A stretch of DNA of 24,074 bases from a virus. Below, in pieces: positions 14,481-22,528 of this stretch. The stretch is from IMG/VR virus record IMGVR_UViG_3300024508_000201, positions 1 to 24,074 of that record; one strand, given 5' to 3'. Under the pieces are notes generated by a model. That model made no database searches and was not told the origin of the DNA. It saw only the letters and a program-made list of their open reading frames with translations. Made by a program: the position numbers and the translations under genes. Each line of letters opens with the position of its first letter. Position 1 is the first letter of the stretch.

Positions 14481-15049
14481 TAGCAGTATTTGACGATTTT
14501 ATACAAGATCAAGATTTATTAAACACAATAGCAAGAGAAGGAGAATCATTTTTTGTACCTACTGGAGACTATAAATACTGGAAAGGATGGTGGTCTAAAG
14601 ACGCCGTTAATACAAAACAAAGATTAGCCCAATATATTTGGGGTGATAACTTTCCGCTTAAACTAAACTTAGAGGTTGACGGTTTTGAATATTGGACTGG
14701 TCTACAAACAGCCCTTGAAGATGGTAGAAGAAATTATTTAGAAATGCATTACGATGATGATGTTCATTTAAGAGAAAAAACAGGAGAAAGAATGTTTCCA
14801 ATACTAGGATGTGTATATTACCCTCCAGGATTTGATTTTAAAGGAGGAGATCTATTGGTATATACTGATGGAGAAAGCAACACACCTGATCGTATTAAAA
14901 CAAGACCAAATAGATTAGTAATTTTTAATCCAGGTGAGGTAGCACATTGTGTTGATACTGTAACTGAAGGAGTAAGAGGAGCAATTGCGATTAATATATG
15001 GGGACAAGAGCCGTGGTCAGTAGGTCAAGGATTTATTGGTGTAGAATAA
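14477..15049 (+). CDS. 2-oxoglutarate/Fe(II)-dependent oxygenase
   Basis: This protein belongs to the prolyl-4-hydroxylase-like 2OG-Fe(II) oxygenases, which hydroxylate a substrate using 2-oxoglutarate, O2 and iron. The iron triad is H91-Y-D93 (LEMHYDDDV) and H157 (GEVAHCVDTV); R167 (GVRGAIAIN) is positioned to hold 2-oxoglutarate. Other family marks are GCVYYPPGFDFKGGDLLVY (about 111-129) and RLVIFNPGEV. Length is 190 aa, a single domain. Such oxygenases are common in T4-like phages of marine hosts. The substrate (protein, nucleic acid or small molecule) cannot be read from sequence. Its presence in a genome with a DNA glucosyltransferase leaves DNA or nucleotide hydroxylation open, as inference only. 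Confidence 0.87.
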   Translation: MIAVFDDFIQDQDLLNTIAREGESFFVPTGDYKYWKGWWSKDAVNTKQRLAQYIWGDNFPLKLNLEVDGFEYWTGLQTALEDGRRNYLEMHYDDDVHLREKTGERMFPILGCVYYPPGFDFKGGDLLVYTDGESNTPDRIKTRPNRLVIFNPGEVAHCVDTVTEGVRGAIAINIWGQEPWSVGQGFIGVE

Positions 15050-15052
15050 AAG

Positions 15053-15079
15053 AAACAAATCAGTAAATTACACTATAAC
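15053..15079 (+). promoter_or_regulatory. Candidate phage promoter (AAAC-N17-TATAA class), site 3
   Basis: AAAC at 15053-15056 and TATAAC at 15074-15079 have the same geometry as sites 1, 2 and 4. It closely resembles site 4: both read AAACAAAT, then 13 bases, then TATAACCT. The box starts 26 bases before the gp41 ATG, in a 50-base gap between genes. Confidence 0.6.
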
Positions 15080-15099
15080 CTATATAAAAATAAACACGT

Positions 15100-16413
15100 A
15101 TGAAATTCGGCGAAAATTTTGAAAAAATATTCTTTAAATTATCACTTTCTAAACCAAAATATTTAGATAAAATACAAAAGGGATTTTATGAATCTGATGA
15201 AATAGATATTTTACACGCTATAGCTAAGAAATTTCATAATAAATTCCACGAGTGTCCATCATTAGATCAGATGACATTACTTATATCTGATTCTAAATTT
15301 AAAAATAGAGTTGATGTTGATTTAATAGAAATAATATACTCTGTTGATTTAGCAGAATACGACGAAGAATGGTTAACATCAACTGCAGAATCTTGGATTA
15401 AATGGCGTAATTTTGATAATACTCTTATTGATACTATCGAATACGTTAAAACAACTGAAGTTACTCCTGAAAATGTAGACAGTATAGTTTCTAAAGTAAA
15501 AGGACTTATAAACGATAGAAATGCTATTGTATTTAATTCTGATTTAGGATTAGATTTCTTTAATCCGGATGATCACTGGGATGAAGAAAGACAGAAAGTA
15601 AGTAGCGGTTATCACTTCTTAGATAGAGTTTTAAACGGTGGTTATGATAAAGATGGTTCTTTAGTTGTTTATGTTGGAGAACAAAATATCGGTAAATCTA
15701 TATTCCTAGCGAATGATGCTGCGAGTTTTGTAAAGATGGGAGTAAATACCGCGTTTGTTTCAGCGGAAATGGCAGCTCATAAAGTAATGAAACGTATTGG
15801 AGCTAATCTTCTTACTATTGAAATGAATGATTACGATGAGAAAGCTAAAAATAGAGATCTCATGAAGCGTAAGATTGAAACAGTTGGTGATGGTTTAACT
15901 CCACCTGGTCAATTATTTGTAAGACAATTTCCAACGTCACAGGCAACAGTACCAGATATTGAAGCATATTTAAAACAAATAGAAGAAGAAAGAAAAATAA
16001 AATTAGGCTGTGTTGTTATTGATTACATTAACATCTTAGCAAATTACAGAAATCTAAATTCAGAAAACATGTACTTAAAGATTAAGCAAATCGCTGAAGA
16101 TTTAAGAGCAATGGGAGTACGTAATGGATGGTTAATTGTAACAGCGACTCAGATTAATAGAAATAATTATAATTCCAGTGATATTGGAATGGGAGACGTT
16201 GCAGAATCTGCAGGTCTTTCACACACTGCTGATATGATGCTTGGTATTATCCAAGACGATTTAATGCGAGCAAGCCAAGAATATTGGCTTAAAATCCTGA
16301 AAATCAGGGACGGTGAAGGTAAAGGAACTAAATGTAAACTTCATATTAATTATGGTTATATGAGACTTACTGAAACCGATGAGGTAACTAATTCAAACAT
16401 ACACAGTTTATAA
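15100..16413 (+). CDS. 41: Replicative DNA helicase, gp41/DnaB-like
   Basis: gp41 is the hexameric 5'-3' helicase of the T4 primosome. The N-terminal about 150 residues are helical and variable. The RecA-like motor domain follows, with Walker A GEQNIGKS (193-200, the asparagine-containing form typical of gp41), FVSAEMAAHKVMKRI (219-233), Walker B CVVIDYINI (304-312), VTATQINR and the C-terminal KILKIRDGEGKG arginine-finger region. Length of 437 aa is close to T4 gp41 (475). It begins a coupled operon: its stop overlaps the start of the gp33-like gene. No primase (gp61) or loader (gp59) gene is in the window. Confidence 0.9.
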   Translation: MKFGENFEKIFFKLSLSKPKYLDKIQKGFYESDEIDILHAIAKKFHNKFHECPSLDQMTLLISDSKFKNRVDVDLIEIIYSVDLAEYDEEWLTSTAESWIKWRNFDNTLIDTIEYVKTTEVTPENVDSIVSKVKGLINDRNAIVFNSDLGLDFFNPDDHWDEERQKVSSGYHFLDRVLNGGYDKDGSLVVYVGEQNIGKSIFLANDAASFVKMGVNTAFVSAEMAAHKVMKRIGANLLTIEMNDYDEKAKNRDLMKRKIETVGDGLTPPGQLFVRQFPTSQATVPDIEAYLKQIEEERKIKLGCVVIDYINILANYRNLNSENMYLKIKQIAEDLRAMGVRNGWLIVTATQINRNNYNSSDIGMGDVAESAGLSHTADMMLGIIQDDLMRASQEYWLKILKIRDGEGKGTKCKLHINYGYMRLTETDEVTNSNIHSL

Positions 16414-16859
16414 TGGGAAGAACTAAAAGAGATAAAATATTCGACAATACGTTTGAAGAAACGGAATATGAATTTGACACTTCAATGACTTTTAATCTAG
16501 CACCACACATGGTAGATAATAGATCAGAGGAAGATAAAATTGAAACTAGAATTATTGCCGATACTATTCATGAGTTAATAATCAAATCTAGATTTAAACA
16601 CTTTAACAATATTGATGAATTTCAACAAACAGTTAAATTAAAAAAGATAGACATCAACGAAGTATATGGATATATTAGTGATGAAACAAGAGATACACAC
16701 TCTTTAATAGAGGTTTTCTCAGAGCTATGCGATTATTTTAACATTAATCCTAATAGATTTTACCAATCTCTTGGTAATAAATTTAAAGAAGAACTAATTG
16801 AACAATTAGACGAAAGAACTAATATTTTACAAAGAAAAAACATAAATAGATTATTCTAA
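16413..16859 (+). CDS. 33: Candidate late-transcription coactivator, gp33-like
   Basis: T4 gp33 links RNA polymerase to the sliding clamp and, with gp55, activates late promoters. The C-terminal half (residues about 95-148) has the same series of short helices as T4 gp33: a helix with SLIEVFSELCDYF, NINPNRFYQSLGNKF, then KEELIEQLDERTNIL and a hydrophobic terminal INRLF, at the place where T4 gp33 has its clamp-binding LDFLL. The N-terminal part is acidic and probably disordered. The protein is 148 aa, longer than T4 gp33 (112 aa). The identification is by pattern, not strong identity. It is embedded between gp41 and gp47 genes. Confidence 0.5.
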   Translation: MGRTKRDKIFDNTFEETEYEFDTSMTFNLAPHMVDNRSEEDKIETRIIADTIHELIIKSRFKHFNNIDEFQQTVKLKKIDINEVYGYISDETRDTHSLIEVFSELCDYFNINPNRFYQSLGNKFKEELIEQLDERTNILQRKNINRLF

Positions 16860-16860
16860 T

Positions 16861-17976
16861 ATGATTGACCCTAAAATCTTAAACAAACCCGTTAAAAGGA
16901 TTTGGATATTAGGAGATATGCACTTAGGTGTTCGCTCTAATTCTATGGAGTGGCTCGATATTCAAAAAGACTTTTATGAAAATGTATTTATACCTACTTT
17001 AAAAGAAAATGTAAAGGAAGGAGATATATTAGTTCAAGTTGGAGACGCGTTTGACAATCGTCAAAGTATAAATTTAAAGGTATTAAATTATGCTGTTGAT
17101 TTTTTTGAAAGAGTTGGAGAAATTCTACCAACCCATGTGATATGTGGAAATCATGATATATGGGCAAAGAAGAGCAATGAAGTAACTTCAATTGATAGTT
17201 TAAAATGGATTCCAAATGTAGCAATATATAAAGAACCTAAAGAGTTTAAATGGGCTAATAAAAAAGTTTTATTAATGCCATGGAGAAGAGACACAGAACA
17301 TGAAGTAGAAACTCTAGCAAAATATCCACATACAAATATAGTTTTTTGTCACTCTGAAGTTAGAGGTATTAAATTAAATTCTAAAGTAACAAATCATCAC
17401 GGAGTTGAAGCAAATTCTTATGATAATTATGAAGCGGTTTTTTCAGGTCATATACACTATAGACAACGTAAAGGTAAATTAAGAATGGTTGGCGTTCCAT
17501 ATCAATTAACTAGATCTGATGCAAACAACGAAAAAGGATTTGACCTCGTTGATTTAAGTGACATGAGCGAGACTTTCTTTGAAAATACTAGATCACCTAA
17601 ATTTATTAAGAAGTATCTTACAAGTCTATATAATGTACCTTTAGGTGAATTTAAAAATGAGATTGAAAATAATTTTGTAGATCTATTTGTTCCATCTTAT
17701 ATCGCAGCATCTAATTCTTTATCTAAATTAATTAATAAAATACAAGAAGGTGCTCGTAAAATAGAACCAAACATATATGAACAAGATACGTTTATAGATA
17801 AAGACATGTATGACATGGATGAGATCGAAGATATGTATAAAAATTACAACATTTTACATTTGTGTAATATGTATATCGACGGAATGACTCATGATGATGA
17901 AACAAAATTACAGATCAAAGATAGAATAAAGAAGCTGCATGATTTATGTGCGTATAATTACGATAACGACAAATGA
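16861..17976 (+). CDS. 47: Recombination endonuclease subunit gp47 (Mre11/SbcD-like)
   Basis: gp47 is the metal-dependent nuclease of the gp46/gp47 complex, which resects DNA ends and degrades host DNA. Calcineurin-like phosphoesterase motifs appear in order: GDMHLG (D19, H21), GDAFDNR (D62), GNHD (N97, H98, D99), VFCHSEV and SGHIHYRQ. The length of 371 aa is close to T4 gp47 (339). The C-terminal about 120 residues are helical and charged and probably contact gp46. The stop overlaps the gp46 start (ATGA), matching the T4 47-46 order. Confidence 0.93.
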   Translation: MIDPKILNKPVKRIWILGDMHLGVRSNSMEWLDIQKDFYENVFIPTLKENVKEGDILVQVGDAFDNRQSINLKVLNYAVDFFERVGEILPTHVICGNHDIWAKKSNEVTSIDSLKWIPNVAIYKEPKEFKWANKKVLLMPWRRDTEHEVETLAKYPHTNIVFCHSEVRGIKLNSKVTNHHGVEANSYDNYEAVFSGHIHYRQRKGKLRMVGVPYQLTRSDANNEKGFDLVDLSDMSETFFENTRSPKFIKKYLTSLYNVPLGEFKNEIENNFVDLFVPSYIAASNSLSKLINKIQEGARKIEPNIYEQDTFIDKDMYDMDEIEDMYKNYNILHLCNMYIDGMTHDDETKLQIKDRIKKLHDLCAYNYDNDK

Positions 17977-19646
17977 GAATCCAATCTATAGAATTTAAGA
18001 ATTTTGCAAGTTATGGAAATTCAATTCAACGTTTAGAATTTGAAGATGAATCTTCAGAGTTATTTTTAACACTAGGTAAAAATGGCCACGGTAAAACTAC
18101 TATTGCGAATGCGATTGTTTTTGCGTTATATGGTAAAGTCGAAGGAGTTAAAATGGCAGATCTGCCAAATAGAATTAATAAAGAACTTTGGGTAAAGGTT
18201 AATTTATTATGTGGAACTAATGAAGTTTCAATAGAAAGAGGATTAGCTCCTAATAAATTTGAAGTTAAATTAAATGGAGTTGAATTTGATAAAGCTGGTA
18301 AAAGATCAGTTCAAGAATATTTAGAAGAAGAAATATTTGGAATTCCATACCATGTATTTAAAAATATTATCATATTGTCAGTTAATGATTTTAAATCTTT
18401 TTTAACAATGACAAATAATGATAAAAAGCAAATCATAGATAGAATGTTTGGATTTTCTATTCTTAATGATATGCAACGTCAAATCAAAGAACAGCGTAAA
18501 AGTTTAAAAGTTGAATTAGATGTTTATGATAGAGAATTAAAACAATTAACTGAAAATATTACTTCAGTTAATATGAAACTTAATGAAATGCTAGCTGAAT
18601 CTAATAAAAAAGATAAAGCTAAAATTCAAGAATTAAAAAATACTCTAAAAAAATATGGAGATAATAAAGATAAATTAGTTGATGCACAAACTAAAATATC
18701 AAACTCTATTAAGGATTTAAATTTAGTAAATCAAAGCGCTACTCAAGATAAATCAGATCTTGAATATGAATTAAAAGAACTTAAAAAGAAATTAAGCCTT
18801 TATGAAAGTAATTCATGTCCAACTTGTACGGCTCCTTTAACTTCTGATTTTCATGAAGATAGAAAAAAAGAATTAGAAGCTTTAATATCAGATTTACCTA
18901 ATAAAATTGCAGATGCCAATAAAGATGTTTTAGATATTAAAGATAAAATATTTTTAATGAATCAAAAAAACGATCAGGTTCGAGAAAAAGTTGCTTCAAT
19001 AAATACAAATATATTAAATCTCAAAAAAGAGTTAATTACTATTAAAGATTCTATTGACAGTGAGGGTAATTTTCCACACATGAAAGAATTAATTAAAGGG
19101 TTTGAATCTCAAGAATCTGAAAAAACAACATCACAGTCTAAAGTTAATAGTGATTATTATTTTTTAGAAAATATAGAAGAAATATTAGGTGAAGATGGTG
19201 TAAAAAACTTGGCAATTCAAACAATATTACCAGGGCTAAATACAAACATAGCGGCAATGGCCCAAACAATGCACCTTCCGTTTCATATTAGATTCAACGA
19301 TAAGTTTGATTGTATTATAAATCACTTAGGAGAAGACATCAACCCACTAACATTATCGACAGGCGAGCGTAAAAAAGCAGACTTTATTGTTATTATTGCA
19401 ATCATTAAAATATTAAAATTAAGATTTCCACAATTAAATCTGTTATTCTTAGATGAATTATTAAGTTCAGTAGATGCAGATGGGGTTCATAATATTCTTA
19501 AAATATTAAGTCAAGTAATCAAAGAGAGCAAGATTAATACATTTGTAATTAATCACTCAGTTCTTCCACATGAATTATTTGATAAAAAAATACAAATATA
19601 TAGAGAAAATGGCTTCTCTAAATTTGAGATAGAAGCTATAGAATAA
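17973..19646 (+). CDS. 46: Recombination endonuclease subunit gp46 (Rad50/SbcC-like)
   Basis: gp46 is the ABC-type ATPase that controls the gp47 nuclease. Walker A is GKNGHGKTT (35-43). A coiled coil runs from about 165 to 395, interrupted by the zinc-hook CPTC (282-285). The ABC signature is LSTGERKK (461-468), Walker B is LLFLDE (490-495), and NTFVINHS near the C-terminus supplies the H-loop. Length of 557 aa is similar to T4 gp46 (560). The coiled coil is short compared with cellular Rad50, as usual in phages. Confidence 0.95.
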   Translation: MRIQSIEFKNFASYGNSIQRLEFEDESSELFLTLGKNGHGKTTIANAIVFALYGKVEGVKMADLPNRINKELWVKVNLLCGTNEVSIERGLAPNKFEVKLNGVEFDKAGKRSVQEYLEEEIFGIPYHVFKNIIILSVNDFKSFLTMTNNDKKQIIDRMFGFSILNDMQRQIKEQRKSLKVELDVYDRELKQLTENITSVNMKLNEMLAESNKKDKAKIQELKNTLKKYGDNKDKLVDAQTKISNSIKDLNLVNQSATQDKSDLEYELKELKKKLSLYESNSCPTCTAPLTSDFHEDRKKELEALISDLPNKIADANKDVLDIKDKIFLMNQKNDQVREKVASINTNILNLKKELITIKDSIDSEGNFPHMKELIKGFESQESEKTTSQSKVNSDYYFLENIEEILGEDGVKNLAIQTILPGLNTNIAAMAQTMHLPFHIRFNDKFDCIINHLGEDINPLTLSTGERKKADFIVIIAIIKILKLRFPQLNLLFLDELLSSVDADGVHNILKILSQVIKESKINTFVINHSVLPHELFDKKIQIYRENGFSKFEIEAIE

Positions 19647-19654
19647 AAATTAAT

Positions 19655-20782
19655 ATGGCTTCATACAATTTAAAATACAATTCAGACGACAGTGTCGTTA
19701 GACATTTAATCATAGGCTTATTAGCAGACTTAAATAATAAGCTATATTTCTACAGACAAGTAGATTCAAATACCCGTAAGGCAATTGATGTTCCTTTTTA
19801 TTATTCAATAACAGGGGATGATCAATTTTTAAGAGATAATTTTTTATTTTCTACAGCGTCTGGACCTGATTGTCACCCTGATGTAGGGTTTGCCGATGGT
19901 AATTATGATGTTGTTCCAAGAGGAGTTGCAAGAGTAACGGGAATGGCTATTGATTCAGGCAGTTTAGTAAATAAACGTAATGTTGGAAGCTATACTAAAA
20001 TGAATAGCGAAGGCGCTATGGAAGGTTATCAATCTGAATTTGAAATGATTCCTATAGAGCTTTCATTTGATATTGAGATTTTAGTTAGCTCTACATTAGA
20101 TGCTTTTAAAATAACTGAAATGATGGTTAAGACTTTATATAAGTCTAATACCTTTAATGTTGAGGTTGGTCATTTAGACGAGGCAACATATAGATTAAAT
20201 TCATATTATGCAATTCCTGAAGATTTTGAAATACAAAATCCAATTGATTTTACTTTTGATGATAAAGATAAATATAAAATAACATTTCCAATCGTAGTAA
20301 ATTCATTTATACCTGCTTTTGAATTTGATTCAGAAACGCATGTTGGTAATAGAATGTTTGAAATTGTATCTTCGGTAGTTTCAAAAGGAAGTTTAGAAGA
20401 TGAAACAATAGCAACAAACAGAGGAGATACTACAATGGTTATAGATTCTACATTAACATCTAAGCCATCTCAAAATAATAGCAATTTTGCAGCAGACACT
20501 TCGTTTAACGCAAGTGATAGATACATTCCAAACGCTGGAAGTTCTAATTCAACACCATTGATTATTGACGCAAATCAACAACAATCACCGCTTGTTCTTT
20601 CCCCTGGAACAATAGGACAAGAATCGGTTATTATAGCAGCAAACGGTACTATTCAAATAGATACTTCTAATTTTGAAGGACCTCAGTCAATTGAGATTTT
20701 AGCAGGAGGAGCAATAAGTATTAAATATTATCAAGACTCTTGGTATGTTGTAGGGCATTCTAATAGTAATGTCACTTATTAA
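19655..20782 (+). CDS. 15: Tail sheath stabiliser/completion protein, gp15-like
   Basis: T4 gp15 caps the end of the contractile tail and joins it to the neck. Three stretches line up by eye with T4 gp15: VRHLIIGLLADLNNKLYFYR with a following VPFYYSITG (about 15-55); IPIELSFDIEILVSSTLDAF with the next helix (about 133-165); and KYKITFPIVVNSFIPAFEF (about 208-226). The protein has 375 aa against 272 in T4. The extra part is C-terminal: a Ser/Asn/Thr-rich linker (about 255-300) and a small beta-rich module ending in SWYVVGHSNS, which might be surface exposed. It follows gp46 after eight bases with no clear promoter of its own. Confidence 0.7.
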   Translation: MASYNLKYNSDDSVVRHLIIGLLADLNNKLYFYRQVDSNTRKAIDVPFYYSITGDDQFLRDNFLFSTASGPDCHPDVGFADGNYDVVPRGVARVTGMAIDSGSLVNKRNVGSYTKMNSEGAMEGYQSEFEMIPIELSFDIEILVSSTLDAFKITEMMVKTLYKSNTFNVEVGHLDEATYRLNSYYAIPEDFEIQNPIDFTFDDKDKYKITFPIVVNSFIPAFEFDSETHVGNRMFEIVSSVVSKGSLEDETIATNRGDTTMVIDSTLTSKPSQNNSNFAADTSFNASDRYIPNAGSSNSTPLIIDANQQQSPLVLSPGTIGQESVIIAANGTIQIDTSNFEGPQSIEILAGGAISIKYYQDSWYVVGHSNSNVTY

Positions 20783-20796
20783 AAAACAAACAAGCG

Positions 20797-21552
20797 ATGA
20801 AAACAAATATATTATCTCCATTTTTTAAAGACAAAAATTCTTCAACATTTTATATTAATGGTAGAACTTTTGAATTAAATAATAATATTCTAACAGAAAC
20901 TGAACACATAAGTAATACTTTAAAAAATGCGATTAATGCATTTGAGTCGTTTGAATTTTTAACTAATAAAATAAACTGGTATAATGGATCTTCTCAATTT
21001 GAATATCTGATTAAAGAAAACATCTTTAAGGTCAATGGAATTGAAATAAATGGTTCTTTCACAAACCACGTTCTACAAGCAGGTTTAGTAAGGTATAATA
21101 ATAAGAATAAATCTGATTTATTTGAATCTTTACCAAATTTAATTGAAAACTTTATAGTTTTAGATTTTGTAGCTTCATTTAATAATAAAAATATAAATGT
21201 TGATTTATTTAAAATAAACGAAAGTGTATATGTTTCTAGATTTAATTCAGAAACAAAAATTGCAAGATTTTTTAAAGCAGATTCTGCAAATACAGCACTT
21301 AATATAGTCTCTGAAGAAACTAAATTAGACGCATCTTCTTTTTTATTAGATTTATTAGAAGGAGAATCTAAAACAATAGCAGACATAAACGCAAAAATAG
21401 AATCATACGAAGATATAGTATCATTTTTAAAAGATCAAAGAGGTTTATTAGCAGAGGCTGATAAATCAATTTCTGAAATAAAAGCAGCTGATATACTTAT
21501 TACAAAAGAAATATTAGATTGGAAAAATAAAATTGCAGAGTTAAAGAAGTAA
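20797..21552 (+). CDS. Unknown, probable virion-associated protein, 251 aa
   Basis: I do not recognise this protein. The N-terminal about 180 residues are Asn/Phe/Ile-rich with alternating strands (STFYINGRTFELNNNILTE; FIVLDFVASFNNKNINVDLF). The C-terminal about 70 residues form a probable coiled coil (IADINAKIESYEDIVSFLKD and the final helix DILITKEILDWKNKIAELKK). It lies 14 bases after the gp15-like gene and before a terminator, so a structural or assembly role is likely from position. The coiled coil suggests oligomerisation. Confidence 0.75.
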   Translation: MKTNILSPFFKDKNSSTFYINGRTFELNNNILTETEHISNTLKNAINAFESFEFLTNKINWYNGSSQFEYLIKENIFKVNGIEINGSFTNHVLQAGLVRYNNKNKSDLFESLPNLIENFIVLDFVASFNNKNINVDLFKINESVYVSRFNSETKIARFFKADSANTALNIVSEETKLDASSFLLDLLEGESKTIADINAKIESYEDIVSFLKDQRGLLAEADKSISEIKAADILITKEILDWKNKIAELKK

Positions 21553-21577
21553 TTAAGAATTACATATTACTCTAATT

Positions 21578-21602
21578 AAGGGAACGAAAGTTCCCTTTTT
21601 TT
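21578..21602 (+). terminator. Rho-independent terminator with GAAA tetraloop
   Basis: AAGGGAAC (21578-21585) pairs with GTTCCCTT (21590-21597) around a GAAA tetraloop and runs into a T tract ending at 21602. It ends the gp15-like unit and directly precedes the promoter candidate for gp55. Confidence 0.92.
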
Positions 21603-21608
21603 ATTAAT

Positions 21609-21635
21609 AAACAAATTGCATTTTTACTGTATAAC
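21609..21635 (+). promoter_or_regulatory. Candidate phage promoter (AAAC-N17-TATAA class), site 4
   Basis: AAAC at 21609-21612 and TATAAC at 21630-21635 keep the 21-base distance of the other three sites. AAACAAAT and TATAACCT are identical to site 3. The site lies seven bases after a terminator and 31 bases (box start to start codon) before the gp55 gene. Confidence 0.65.
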
Positions 21636-21660
21636 CTTTAAATAAATTAAATTATAAACA

Positions 21661-22038
21661 GTGCCACGTAAAAAGAACTACCTTAACAATAAAGATTTTC
21701 ATGCAGAAATGAGTCTTTCAAAAGAACAAGACACACTTACTCCAACAGCAGAGAAGATGTTACTTCTACTTGCTGAAAAGGCAATAAATAAGATGCGATA
21801 TGTTAACGAAGATGATAGACATGACTGTCTTCAATTTGCTATTTTAGACCTTCTTAAATATTGGAGAAACTTTAACCCTAAATATCCTAATGCATTTGCG
21901 TATTTTACAGAAATTGCAAAAAGAGGATACGCTAAAGGATGGAATAAAATTCATCCACAAAAATATAAAGGAACTATATCAATTGATGGATATGGATCTG
22001 ATAAAGGAGGAGAACAGTCTGGAATCTATACAATATAA
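21661..22038 (+). CDS. 55: Late-transcription sigma factor, gp55-like
   Basis: gp55 is the small sigma factor that directs host RNA polymerase to T4 late promoters. The GTG at 21661 is chosen as start because residues 6-12 (NYLNNKD) match the N-terminus of T4 gp55 (NYVNNKE); the next in-frame ATG (21709) would remove them. The core (LLLLAEKAINKMRYVNEDDR, then CLQFAILDLLKYWRNF, NPKYPNAFAYFTEIAKRGYA) corresponds to the sigma-2-like region of gp55. The protein has 125 aa against 185 in T4; the missing part is C-terminal and includes the segment that carries the clamp-binding SLDFLYE in T4. The end here is GGEQSGIYTI. Confidence 0.8.
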   Translation: MPRKKNYLNNKDFHAEMSLSKEQDTLTPTAEKMLLLLAEKAINKMRYVNEDDRHDCLQFAILDLLKYWRNFNPKYPNAFAYFTEIAKRGYAKGWNKIHPQKYKGTISIDGYGSDKGGEQSGIYTI

Positions 22039-22039
22039 C

Positions 22040-22528
22040 ATGTCAATAAAGAATGTTAAACCAACTAAAAACTCAGGATTTAATCAAGGTTATTTTATCC
22101 CTAACTTTCCTGAGAAATATATCGGACCAACTCCGATTATATACAGAAGCTCATGGGAGCGCAAATTCTGTATTTGGTGTGACATGAATGATAAAGTATT
22201 AAATTGGTCAAGTGAGCCTGTTGAAATTAAATATTGGTCGAGACAAGATAATAAGGCACGTAAATATTATCCTGATTTTTATTTTAAACAAAAACAACAG
22301 GATAATTCTAATAAAGAATATTTAGTTGAAATTAAACCAAAGGCACAAATTCAAAAACCAGAACCTCCTAAGAAAAATTCAAAAAAAGCTATAAAATCTT
22401 ATAAATTTCTGGCAGAGCAGTATGTTAAAAACATGGATAAATACAATGCTGCTAAAGAATATTGTGAAGGTCGTAACTGGAACTTTATAGTATTAACAGA
22501 AGACACTATATTAAATGGGCTACGTTAA
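22040..22528 (+). CDS. 4: Head completion protein, gp4 (gp50)-like
   Basis: gp4 is needed to finish DNA-filled heads before tail attachment and has a nuclease-like fold. The start is the ATG at 22040 (MSIKNVKPTKNSGFNQGYFI); an earlier in-frame ATG at 21890 lies inside gp55 in another frame. Characteristic stretches are FIPNFPEKYIG, YRSSWERKFCIWCDMN, VLNWSSEPVEIKYW and YYPDFYFK, then YLVEIKPKAQ. The E..xxD..(E)xK pattern (EPVEI, PDFYF, EIKPK) is the PD-(D/E)xK-type active site expected for this family. Length of 162 aa is close to T4 gp4 (150). Confidence 0.82.
   Translation: MSIKNVKPTKNSGFNQGYFIPNFPEKYIGPTPIIYRSSWERKFCIWCDMNDKVLNWSSEPVEIKYWSRQDNKARKYYPDFYFKQKQQDNSNKEYLVEIKPKAQIQKPEPPKKNSKKAIKSYKFLAEQYVKNMDKYNAAKEYCEGRNWNFIVLTEDTILNGLR

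Noticed and set aside
21890-22039. Upstream in-frame start for the gp4-like gene
   Set aside because: The extra residues lie inside gp55 in another frame, and the gp4 homology begins after the ATG at 22040.
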